Source: an uncultured Bacilli bacterium (lineage in GTDB: Bacteria; Bacillota_I; Bacilli_A; ML615J-28; CAG-313). From it: DNA of 8,931 bases. Positions 1-6,644 of this stretch are shown here, in pieces; positions within the stretch are counted from its first letter, which is position 1; every line of letters begins with the position of its first letter. Where the stretch lies: contig CAJGCS010000041.1 in the NCBI GenBank assembly GCA_904501965.1, positions 1-8,931 of the forward strand, read 5' to 3'. Position numbers and translations under genes: made by a program. The notes below the pieces were generated by a model. It saw nothing but the letters and a program-made list of their open reading frames with translations. It had not been told where the DNA came from and made no database searches.

Positions 1-255
1 GAAGATATTAAAAAACATTTTGAAACTTATCTTAACGAACTTCGTGAAAGCCCTAAAGCTGATGGTGCTGAACGTATTTACACTCATGGTGAAAAAGAAA
101 TGTTAGCAGTTAAGAAATTTGAAGAACAAGGTATTCCTGTAAATGAAAATACAGTTAAAGAAATGATTGAAATGGCTGAATATTTACATATGGATGTTAA
201 AGAATATTTCGGTGATTTCAAAGCATCAGATTCAAATTTCAAGAGTAGTTACTAA
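1..255 (+). CDS. Ldh2-family malate/L-lactate dehydrogenase, C-terminal fragment
   Basis: This is the last 84 residues of a gene that begins before the window; the reading frame is open from base 1 to a TAA at 253-255. The segment around residues 14-31 reads L.ES.KADGAERIYTHGEKE, which matches the C-terminal end of the Ldh2 family (malate/L-lactate/ureidoglycolate dehydrogenases). It is followed by the usual 'GIPV' and a short helix (NENTVKEMIEMAEYL). These are cytoplasmic NAD(P)-dependent 2-hydroxyacid oxidoreductases, unrelated in fold to classical LDH/MDH. The active site and nucleotide-binding core lie outside the window, so the substrate cannot be read. The next gene, malic enzyme, starts 22 nt downstream, which favours malate or a related hydroxyacid. 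The family call is fairly secure; the substrate is inferred. Confidence 0.82.
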   Translation, partial: EDIKKHFETYLNELRESPKADGAERIYTHGEKEMLAVKKFEEQGIPVNENTVKEMIEMAEYLHMDVKEYFGDFKASDSNFKSSY

Positions 256-277
256 GATAATCTAGGAGGATATTAAA

Positions 278-1459
278 ATGGCTGAAAAAACAGTTTATGA
301 AAAAAGCTTAGAACTTCATGAACAACATCATGGTAAAGTTGAAGTTCTTTCAAAAGTAAAAGTTGAAAATAAAGCAGATCTTGCTCAAGCATATTCACCA
401 GGTGTTGCAGAACCTTGCCGTGAAATTCATAAAAATCCAGAAAACGTATTTAAATATACAGCTAAAGGTAATTTAGTTGCAGTAGTATCTGATGGTACTG
501 CCGTACTTGGTCTTGGTGATATTGGACCTCTTGCAGCTATGCCAGTTATGGAAGGTAAAGCTATTTTATTTAAAGAATTTGCAAATGTTGATGCTTTCCC
601 TATTTGCTTAGATACAAAAGATACTGAAGAAATTATCGAAACAGTTAAACGTATTGCCCCTACATTTGGTGGTATTAACTTAGAAGATATTTCTGCACCT
701 AGATGTTTTGAAATCGAAAGTCGTCTTAAAAAAGAACTTGACATTCCTGTATTCCATGATGACCAACATGGTACTGCAATCGTAGTATGTGCAGGTTTAA
801 TCAATGCATTAAAAGTTGTTAAAAAAGAATTTAAAGATGCAAAAGTTGTTATCAATGGTGCAGGTTCTGCAGGTATTTCAATTTGTAAATTAATTTTACA
901 ATTTGGTGTTGAAGATATCGTATTAGTAGATAGAGCTGGCGCTTTATGTCCAGGTGAAGAATGGATGAACCCTGCTCAAAAAGCTATGGCTGAAATTACT
1001 AATAAAAATAAACAACGTGGACCTTTATCAGAAGTTATCAAAGGTAAAGACATCTTCATTGGTGTATCTGCACCTAATGTTGTTACTCCTGAAATGGTTT
1101 CTACTATGGCTAATGATGCTATCGTATTTGCAATGGCTAACCCTACTCCTGAAATTATGCCTGATCTTGCAAAACAAGGTGGTGCAAGAATAGTTGCTAC
1201 AGGACGTTCAGATTTCCCTAACCAAATCAATAACGTTTTAGTATTCCCTGGTATTTTCCGTGGAGCTTTAGATGTAAGAGCTACTGAAATTACTGAAGAA
1301 ATGAAATTAGCTGCTAGCCGTGCAATTGCATCGCTTGTAACTGAAGAAGAATTAAACGAAGAATACATTATTCCATCTCCATTTGATAAACGTGTTGCAC
1401 CAGTTGTTGCAGAAGAAGTTGGTCGCGTAGCACGTAAACAAGGTGTTGCAAGAGCATAA
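278..1459 (+). CDS. Malic enzyme (NAD(P)-dependent, oxaloacetate-decarboxylating)
   Basis: Catalyses oxidative decarboxylation of L-malate to pyruvate and CO2 with NAD(P), in the cytoplasm. At 393 aa it is the short bacterial form with no phosphotransacetylase-like extension. Visible signatures are the catalytic Tyr39 in AYSPGVAEP, the catalytic Lys94 in EGKAILFKEF, and metal ligands in NLEDI (E136, D137) and HDDQHGT (D161, D162). A Rossmann nucleotide site NGAGSAGI lies at 193-200, with Asp218 at the end of the second strand (VLVDRAG), which favours NAD over NADP. ANPTPEI is at 288-294 and NNVLVFPGIFRGALDVRA at 318-335. The start is supported by AGGAGGA at 265-271, seven bases upstream. Arg is often CGT and ATA is almost unused, unlike the downstream operon, which suggests high expression. 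The last base of its TAA is the first base of the next gene's ATG. Confidence 0.96.
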   Translation: MAEKTVYEKSLELHEQHHGKVEVLSKVKVENKADLAQAYSPGVAEPCREIHKNPENVFKYTAKGNLVAVVSDGTAVLGLGDIGPLAAMPVMEGKAILFKEFANVDAFPICLDTKDTEEIIETVKRIAPTFGGINLEDISAPRCFEIESRLKKELDIPVFHDDQHGTAIVVCAGLINALKVVKKEFKDAKVVINGAGSAGISICKLILQFGVEDIVLVDRAGALCPGEEWMNPAQKAMAEITNKNKQRGPLSEVIKGKDIFIGVSAPNVVTPEMVSTMANDAIVFAMANPTPEIMPDLAKQGGARIVATGRSDFPNQINNVLVFPGIFRGALDVRATEITEEMKLAASRAIASLVTEEELNEEYIIPSPFDKRVAPVVAEEVGRVARKQGVARA

Positions 1460-2733
1460 TGGCTAAACTAAACTTACCTTTTTATAAAGGACATATCGAA
1501 TGTAATATTCCTGATGAAAAGATTAAAGCTGTTTTAGTTTCTAAAGCTGAAGAGTATAAAGTAAGTGGATCAGAAACTGAAATTGTAAGAAAAGCGCTTG
1601 AAAATCCTATTTCATCAGTTAGACTTAGCGAACTTGCTAAAGATAAAAAACATGTTGTTATTATTTCAAGTGACCATACAAGACCTGTTCCAAGTCATAT
1701 AACAATGCCTTTATTACTTGAAGAAGTTCGTCGTTTTAATAAAGATGTTAAAATCACAATTCTTATTGCAACAGGTATGCATAGAGCAACAACTCATGAA
1801 GAATTAGTTGCTAAGTATGGTGAAAAAATAGTAAACGAAGAATCAATTGTTGTTCATGATGCTTATATTGATAGTGATATGACATTTAAAGGAATATTAC
1901 CATCAGGTGGAGAATTATGGGTTAATAAACTTGTTGATGAAGCTGATTTATTAATTAGTGAAGGTTTCATCGAACCACACTTCTTTGCCGGATTCTCAGG
2001 TGGAAGAAAATCAGTTTTACCTGGTATTGCATCAAAGAAAACAGTACTTTGGAATCATAACGCTAAGTTTATTGCAAGTAAAAATGCACGTGCAGGTAAC
2101 TTAGAAGATAATCCAATTCATAAAGATATGCTTTTTGCAGCAAAACAAGCTGGTCTTGCTTTCATCTTAAATGTTGTTATTAATGGTGAAAAGAAAGTTA
2201 TTGAAGCTTTTGCAGGTAACTTAGAAGATGCACATGCTTATGGATGCGAAAAAGTACTTGAAATTGCTCGTGTTACTCCAGTTAAATCAAATATTGTTTT
2301 AACAACTAATGGTGGTTACCCACTTGACCAAAATATCTACCAAACAGTAAAAGGTATGACTGCAGGTGAAGCTTGTGTTAATGAGGGTGGTGTAATTATT
2401 ATTCTATCATCTTGTGCTGATGGTACTGGTGGTGAATTCTTCTATAAACTTTTAGCAGATGAAGAAAGTGCCGAAGCTGCTTATAAGAAGTTAAATGATG
2501 TTGAACCAAGTGATACTGAATTTGACCAATGGGAAGCACAAATTTTAGCTCGTATTTTATGTAAAGCAAATGTTATTATTGTTACAGATAAATGCGATCC
2601 TTCAATTATTACAGCTATGCATATTATGCATGCATATACACTTGAAGAAGCACTTGAAAAAGCATATGCACTTACAAGTAAAGAAGAACAAATTACTATT
2701 ATTCCAGATGGTATTAGTGTAATATTAAAATAA
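1459..2733 (+). CDS. larA: LarA-family nickel-pincer 2-hydroxyacid racemase (lactate or malate racemase)
   Basis: LarA enzymes racemise 2-hydroxyacids by hydride transfer to a covalently bound nickel-pincer nucleotide (NPN) cofactor. This protein is 424 aa, the length of L. plantarum LarA, and the functional residues known there fall at identical numbers: D72 and R75 (SDHTRPVP), H108 (ATGMH), H174 and K184 (EPHFFAGFSGGRK), H200 (LWNH), Y294, Q295 and K298 (NIYQTVK), and W358. K184 is the residue that carries the cofactor; H200 helps bind nickel; H108 and H174 are the acid/base pair. The enzyme is therefore predicted to be active. Translation is probably coupled to the malic enzyme through the TAATG overlap; an AAGGTG lies 13 bases upstream. 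The cofactor genes larB, larC and larE are not in the window. The family includes racemases and epimerases for lactate, malate and other hydroxyacids. Neighbouring malate genes make malate a serious alternative substrate. Confidence 0.93.
   Translation: MAKLNLPFYKGHIECNIPDEKIKAVLVSKAEEYKVSGSETEIVRKALENPISSVRLSELAKDKKHVVIISSDHTRPVPSHITMPLLLEEVRRFNKDVKITILIATGMHRATTHEELVAKYGEKIVNEESIVVHDAYIDSDMTFKGILPSGGELWVNKLVDEADLLISEGFIEPHFFAGFSGGRKSVLPGIASKKTVLWNHNAKFIASKNARAGNLEDNPIHKDMLFAAKQAGLAFILNVVINGEKKVIEAFAGNLEDAHAYGCEKVLEIARVTPVKSNIVLTTNGGYPLDQNIYQTVKGMTAGEACVNEGGVIIILSSCADGTGGEFFYKLLADEESAEAAYKKLNDVEPSDTEFDQWEAQILARILCKANVIIVTDKCDPSIITAMHIMHAYTLEEALEKAYALTSKEEQITIIPDGISVILK
2091..2229 (+). repeat. 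Exact 19-nt direct repeat inside larA, 120 bp apart
   Basis: The same 19 bases occur at 2091-2109 and 2211-2229, in the same codon frame, encoding AGNLED at residues 212-217 and again at 252-257. Both positions lie in the conserved middle of LarA. The copies flank the segment NPIHKD...NVVINGEKKVIEAF. It is a short internal repeat, not a mobile element; convergence of similar family motifs is the simplest explanation. Confidence 0.6.
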
Positions 2734-2736
2734 TTT

Positions 2737-2773
2737 AATAGGCTAAATAGAAAATTCTATTTAGCCTATTTTT
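2737..2773 (+). terminator. Intrinsic terminator after larA
   Basis: A perfect 16-bp inverted repeat pairs 2737-2752 with 2755-2770 (arms AATAGGCTAAATAGAA and its complement). In practice the loop would open to 4-6 bases around 2751-2756. The right arm runs straight into a T-tract at 2769-2773. It starts four bases after the larA stop codon and ends the hydroxyacid operon. There is no T-tract on the opposite side, so it looks one-directional. Confidence 0.93.
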
Positions 2774-2777
2774 GTAT

Positions 2778-2806
2778 TTGCTTTTTTTTGGATAAAATGG
2801 TATAAT
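2778..2806 (+). promoter_or_regulatory. Extended -10 sigma-A-type promoter for the priA operon
   Basis: A consensus TATAAT at 2801-2806 is preceded by TG at 2798-2799 (extended -10). A TTGCTT -35-like element lies at 2778-2783 with ideal 17-bp spacing. The spacer contains a run of eight T (2782-2789, overlapping the end of the -35). The expected transcription start is near 2813, only about 15 nt before the priA ATG and at the edge of its Shine-Dalgarno, so the leader would be extremely short. The -35 begins five bases after the preceding terminator. Confidence 0.82.
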
Positions 2807-2812
2807 AAATTA

Positions 2813-2818
2813 AAGGAG
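2813..2818 (+). promoter_or_regulatory. Shine-Dalgarno AAGGAG of priA at the predicted transcript 5' end
   Basis: AAGGAG ends nine bases before the ATG at 2828 and fixes that start. It falls exactly where transcription from the upstream TATAAT is expected to begin, so the SD may be partly or wholly the first bases of the mRNA. Confidence 0.7.
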
Positions 2819-2827
2819 TGTGATTAT

Positions 2828-5158
2828 ATGATTGCAAGTGTTATTGTAACAGTATCAAACAGTAACGTTGACCAACAATTTGATTATAATGTACCTAGCA
2901 CAATGCAAAGTATAATCAAAGTTGGCTCTCGTGTAAAAGTTACTTTTGGTAAAGCTGATAGAACAATCATGGGTTATGTTATTAATGTAAAAGATGAAAC
3001 CGATTATTCAGGTAATTTAAAAGATATAACTGAAGTATTGGATATTGAACCATTAATTAGTAGTAATATGTTTGAACTAGCAAAATACATTAAGTATGAT
3101 AGCGTATCACCAATGGTAAGAATTCTTAATATGATGATACCAAAGGCATTAAGACTAAAAACAGTAAAATATATTAATATACTTAATTATAATGATTTAG
3201 ATGCGGATCTTGCCATTATATTTGGTGGTAAAACAACAATTGAATATACAAGTAGCTTAAATGAATACACATATAAAATTCAAAAAGAAATTTTAAAAGG
3301 TAATATTGAAATATCATATGATGCATTTACTACAGTTAAAGAAAAAGTAGTAGATAAGTATCATATTAATATGGATAAATATTTTACTTTAAATATTAAA
3401 ACAAGTGATTATGTTAAAGATGTTTTAAGAAGACTTGTTGATGAAGTCCCTTTAACAGTTAATGAAATTGTAGATAACTATGAATTATCAATATATATGG
3501 TAAGATCATTAATTAAAAAAGGAATTCTATCAAAAGTAAGTGAAAAAGAAAGTAGAGTAAAAGAACATCGTATTTCAATAGCTTCTAAATATAAAAGCCC
3601 AGACTTTGAAAAAGTATCAAATACATATCAAAAATTAATATCTGAAGAACGTATTCCAAAACTATGGATTCCAAAAGATAATGGGGAAACAGAGCTTATT
3701 TTAATTAAAAATGTATTAGATAATATTGAAAAAGGTAAAAATACACTTATTATTACTCCGGATATTTTATCAAGTTATAAATATTCATCATTTATAAGAA
3801 AAGAAACAAAACAAAGTACATTATGTATTAATTCTGATTTATCAGATGGAGAACTGCTAGATGCATATAATGAGATTAAAAAAGATAAATATAAAGTATA
3901 TGTTTCAACTCTTGCAGGAGCACTTTATCCATATAAAAATATTGGAACAATTATTATGATGAATTCAGAAAATGATAATTATTTTAATGATCAAAGTCCA
4001 AGATTTGATTTAAAGAAAGTTATGATAAAACGTGCTAGTCTTGAAGATTCAAGCATTATCATGCATAGCTTATCTCCATCAATCAAAGAATACTGCAGAG
4101 GTCTTGCACGTAGTATGGATTATTACATTATGGTTGATAACCGTGATAAAAAAGAGATTTCGAATGTTGAAGTAATTGATTTAAAAGAAGAATTACTAAG
4201 AGGGAATATTTCTTATATTAGCGAAAGATTATTAAAACTAATTAGAATTACTAAAGCAAAGGGACTACAAAGCGTTCTTATAATTAATAATAAAAACTAT
4301 GCAACAAGTGTAATTTGTAGAAAATGTGGTCATGTACATAAATGTCCAAAATGTGACTTAACATTAAAATATAATAAAAAGAACAATCAGTTGATCTGTC
4401 CTGCTTGTTCATATCGTATTAGCTTTAATGAAACTTGCCCTGCTTGTAGTACAAATTCACTTAGACTAAATGGTATTGGAATAGAAAAACTAGAAGAAGA
4501 ATTAAAAGAAAAACTAGATTCATTTAATATTGTTTCAATTGATAGTCCAAATTATAAAGAATTTCAAGATAAATTATTAGAAATTGAAAATAAAAATGTT
4601 GATGTTATTATTTCAACAGATACTTATTCAAAATCAATCTATAACAAATATGTTGGTCTTGTTGCAATCATCAATATTGATACTGTAGCAATGTCACCTA
4701 ATTATGATGCTTTTGAAAAAGCCTATAATTTACTTGTTAATACAAATGAATTATTACAATATAATAAGGAAGGATATTTTGTAATCCAAACATATAATGT
4801 TGATTTACCAATAATAAAAGACTTTATTACAGGTGATTATATAGGTTATATTAAAAAAGAAATTAGTAATAGAAAAATACTTAAAAACGAACCATTCTAT
4901 TTTATTAATAGAATATTCGTTAAAGCAAAATACGAAGAGATGTTTACAGAAGCTGACTTAATTAAACGTCTATTAAAAGAATTGTTACATGAACAAGTCT
5001 TTATTTCTGGACCAACATATAATAAAACAGAAATGGCTGCTCAGTTAATAATAAAACATCGTTTTGAAGATATTAGTAAACATTATCAAAAAATATACGA
5101 ACAATATAAGTTTTCAGATATAGAGGTTATTTTTGATAAATATCCTAAATATTTGTAA
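2828..5158 (+). CDS. priA: PriA-like primosomal protein N' with degenerate helicase motifs (probable pseudoenzyme)
   Basis: PriA recognises stalled or repaired forks and loads the replicative helicase. This 776-aa protein aligns along the whole PriA family (about 730-805 aa). It has an N-terminal 3'-end-binding domain (1-108; VIVTVSNSNVDQQFDYNVP, GSRVKVTFG), a winged-helix region (about 195-255), two helicase lobes, the zinc insertion (C497, C500, C506, C509, C524, C527, C537, C540: all eight present) and the C-terminal domain (VIQTYNVDLP at 652-661; ISGPTYNKTE at 726-735). The motor is ruined. Walker A GxTGSGKTE is replaced by IPKDNGETE (281-289). DEEH is NSEN (379-382). GSATPS is MHSLSPS (412-418). 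GTQMIAKG is STDTYSKS (596-603). The motif VI stretch VAGRAGR is VNTNELL (637-643). No stop or frameshift interrupts it, and it has its own promoter and a good SD, so it is unlikely to be a decaying pseudogene. ATP hydrolysis is not expected; a loader or scaffold role is inferred. Confidence 0.88.
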   Translation: MIASVIVTVSNSNVDQQFDYNVPSTMQSIIKVGSRVKVTFGKADRTIMGYVINVKDETDYSGNLKDITEVLDIEPLISSNMFELAKYIKYDSVSPMVRILNMMIPKALRLKTVKYINILNYNDLDADLAIIFGGKTTIEYTSSLNEYTYKIQKEILKGNIEISYDAFTTVKEKVVDKYHINMDKYFTLNIKTSDYVKDVLRRLVDEVPLTVNEIVDNYELSIYMVRSLIKKGILSKVSEKESRVKEHRISIASKYKSPDFEKVSNTYQKLISEERIPKLWIPKDNGETELILIKNVLDNIEKGKNTLIITPDILSSYKYSSFIRKETKQSTLCINSDLSDGELLDAYNEIKKDKYKVYVSTLAGALYPYKNIGTIIMMNSENDNYFNDQSPRFDLKKVMIKRASLEDSSIIMHSLSPSIKEYCRGLARSMDYYIMVDNRDKKEISNVEVIDLKEELLRGNISYISERLLKLIRITKAKGLQSVLIINNKNYATSVICRKCGHVHKCPKCDLTLKYNKKNNQLICPACSYRISFNETCPACSTNSLRLNGIGIEKLEEELKEKLDSFNIVSIDSPNYKEFQDKLLEIENKNVDVIISTDTYSKSIYNKYVGLVAIINIDTVAMSPNYDAFEKAYNLLVNTNELLQYNKEGYFVIQTYNVDLPIIKDFITGDYIGYIKKEISNRKILKNEPFYFINRIFVKAKYEEMFTEADLIKRLLKELLHEQVFISGPTYNKTEMAAQLIIKHRFEDISKHYQKIYEQYKFSDIEVIFDKYPKYL

Positions 5159-5175
5159 TATTAGAAGGTGAATTT

Positions 5176-6096
5176 ATGAATAAACTAAAGATTGTTTTTA
5201 TGGGAACTCCTAAGTTTAGTGTTCCAATCTTAGAAGCTTTAATAAAAGAATATGATGTTATTGGTGTTGTTACACAACCCGATAAAGAAGTTGGTAGAAA
5301 AAGAATATTAACTCCATCTCCTGTAAAAGAATGTGCTTTAATGCATAATATTCCTGTATATCAACCAAAAAGAATAAGAAAAGAATTTGAAGATATTAAA
5401 GCTCTTAATCCAGATATTATTATTACTGCCGCTTATGGACAAATTGTAGGAATGGATTTACTTAATAGCCCGAGATTTAGAAGCATTAATGTACATGGCT
5501 CTCTTCTTCCAAAATACCGTGGTGGGGCTCCAATTCAACGCGCGATAATGAATGGAGAAAAATATACTGGTATTACTATTATGTATATGGAAAAAGGAAT
5601 GGATTCAGGTGATATTTTAAGCCAAAGAAGCCTTGAAATTTTAGATACTGACAATAATGAAACTGTATTTGAAAAAATGTCTTACTTAGGACGTGATTTA
5701 TTACTAGAAACACTACCACTACTAATTGAAGGTAAAATTACCCCTGTTAAACAAGATGAGTCTTTAGTTACATACGCATATAATATTGAAGCTGCGGAAG
5801 AAGAGTTAGATTTTTCAAAAAATGCGAAAGATGTATTTAATCATATAAGAGCCCTATCTCCTGCTCCAGGTGCATATTTTATGTTAAAAGACGAAAAAAT
5901 AAAGATATTTGCATCAAAAGTAAGTGATCTTTCACATAGTGATGTTCCTGGTTCAATTATAAATGTTTCAAAAAAAGGCTTTATGATCGCTTGTGGAGAT
6001 TCAACTGTATTAGAAGTATTAGAAATTCAACAAACAGGTAAAAATAAAATAAGTGCCAAAGATTTTGCAAATGGTGCTTTAAGAAAATACCTGTAG
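5176..6096 (+). CDS. fmt: Methionyl-tRNA formyltransferase
   Basis: Transfers a formyl group from 10-formyl-tetrahydrofolate to Met-tRNA(fMet), making the initiator for translation. The 306-aa length is typical. The N-terminal domain (1-about 205) shows KIVFMGTPKFSVPIL, VVTQPDKEVGR (31-41), SPVKE, TAAYGQI (84-90) and the formyltransferase signature INVHGSLLPKYRGGAPI (104-120). The catalytic triad matches the family at N105, H107 and D143 (GMDSGDIL). The C-terminal OB-like tRNA-binding domain begins near residue 206 and contains IRALSPAPGAYF; relatives usually have Trp where this has Ala (SPWPG) and IDW where this has LDF. An AAGGTG SD lies just upstream, and the start is 17 nt after priA. In many Bacillota the order is priA-def-fmt-rsmB; here the deformylase and rsmB are absent from the cluster. 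Confidence 0.97.
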   Translation: MNKLKIVFMGTPKFSVPILEALIKEYDVIGVVTQPDKEVGRKRILTPSPVKECALMHNIPVYQPKRIRKEFEDIKALNPDIIITAAYGQIVGMDLLNSPRFRSINVHGSLLPKYRGGAPIQRAIMNGEKYTGITIMYMEKGMDSGDILSQRSLEILDTDNNETVFEKMSYLGRDLLLETLPLLIEGKITPVKQDESLVTYAYNIEAAEEELDFSKNAKDVFNHIRALSPAPGAYFMLKDEKIKIFASKVSDLSHSDVPGSIINVSKKGFMIACGDSTVLEVLEIQQTGKNKISAKDFANGALRKYL

Positions 6097-6100
6097 GAGG
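6095..6100 (+). promoter_or_regulatory. Shine-Dalgarno AGGAGG overlapping the fmt stop codon
   Basis: The fmt stop TAG (6094-6096) shares its last two bases with a perfect AGGAGG, four bases before the ATG at 6105. Ribosomes terminating on fmt would sit on this site, so the next gene is probably translationally coupled. It also explains why this is the only TAG stop in the window. Confidence 0.8.
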
Positions 6101-6104
6101 AAAT

Positions 6105-6641
6105 ATGAGTAAACCAAAAATTTATTTTTCACGTGATGAAATGCAAAAGTTAAATACTGAAAAATTACTTGAACGTGGAGTTAAAATAGAAGATATTGCA
6201 GTAATTGCATATAACCAACAAAAAAAATATAATAGTTCTGTTAAAATGGAAGATTGTATTGAAAGTGTTGAAAAAATATTATCACTAAGAGATACATTCC
6301 ATTTATTACAACTAGGTGCAGAAATCGATAGACTTGCGGAAGAAGGAATGTTTAGAGGCCCAATTCAAGATATCTTAATGCAAGATTTAGGTGTATTTGG
6401 TGTTGATGAAATTTTTGGCCTTGATATTGCAAGACTTTACGGTGCAATCGGACAAACAAACTTTGGTGATATTGATGTTAATAAACCTGGCATTGTTGCA
6501 AAACTTAATGAAGATGGTAAAGGAGATAAACCTGCATGTCATACTTTCTTAGATGATATTGTCGGTGCTATAGCTGCAGCTGCATCAACACGTGCTGCTC
6601 AAATTATTTCAGAAGATACTGCAAGAACAAAAAAAGAGTAA
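6105..6641 (+). CDS. PgpA/YutG-family phosphatidylglycerophosphatase A-like protein
   Basis: A 178-aa protein of the family containing E. coli PgpA and Bacillus YutG, annotated as dephosphorylating phosphatidylglycerophosphate to phosphatidylglycerol. The C-terminal half carries the family blocks: FGVDEIFGLDIARLYG (98-113, D101-E102), FGDIDVNKPGIV (120-131), and HTFLDDIVGAIAAAASTRAA (146-165, D150-D151). The last block corresponds to the MIDDIVAGV block of E. coli PgpA. The N-terminal 70 residues (LLERGVKIEDIAVIAYNQQKKY...) resemble YutG and are absent from E. coli PgpA. Unlike E. coli PgpA there is no clear transmembrane helix, so it looks soluble or peripheral. Family membership is well supported. 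The exact substrate is not shown by sequence, and the YutG branch may act on another phosphate ester. It is embedded between fmt and the serine dehydratase gene. Confidence 0.86.
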   Translation: MSKPKIYFSRDEMQKLNTEKLLERGVKIEDIAVIAYNQQKKYNSSVKMEDCIESVEKILSLRDTFHLLQLGAEIDRLAEEGMFRGPIQDILMQDLGVFGVDEIFGLDIARLYGAIGQTNFGDIDVNKPGIVAKLNEDGKGDKPACHTFLDDIVGAIAAAASTRAAQIISEDTARTKKE

Positions 6642-6644
6642 TAT

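Noticed and set aside
256..277. Possible promoter between the Ldh2 fragment and malic enzyme
   Set aside because: Only 22 bases, largely taken up by the Shine-Dalgarno; no room for a -35/-10 pair outside coding sequence.
427..855. 142-codon open frame on the minus strand inside malic enzyme
   Set aside because: It lies wholly within a confidently identified gene, its protein resembles no family I know, and its openness follows from codon bias of the gene on the other strand.
976..1368. 130-codon open frame on the minus strand inside malic enzyme
   Set aside because: Antisense shadow of the malic enzyme reading frame, with low-complexity Ser/Ala/Ile-rich composition.
2781..2790. Run of eight T as a second terminator U-tract
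   Set aside because: No stem precedes it directly, and it falls in the spacer of a well-formed promoter.
2828..5158. priA as a decaying pseudogene
   Set aside because: The frame is intact over 776 codons, the promoter and Shine-Dalgarno are good, all eight zinc cysteines remain and the C-terminal domain is conserved. Random decay should have broken these too.
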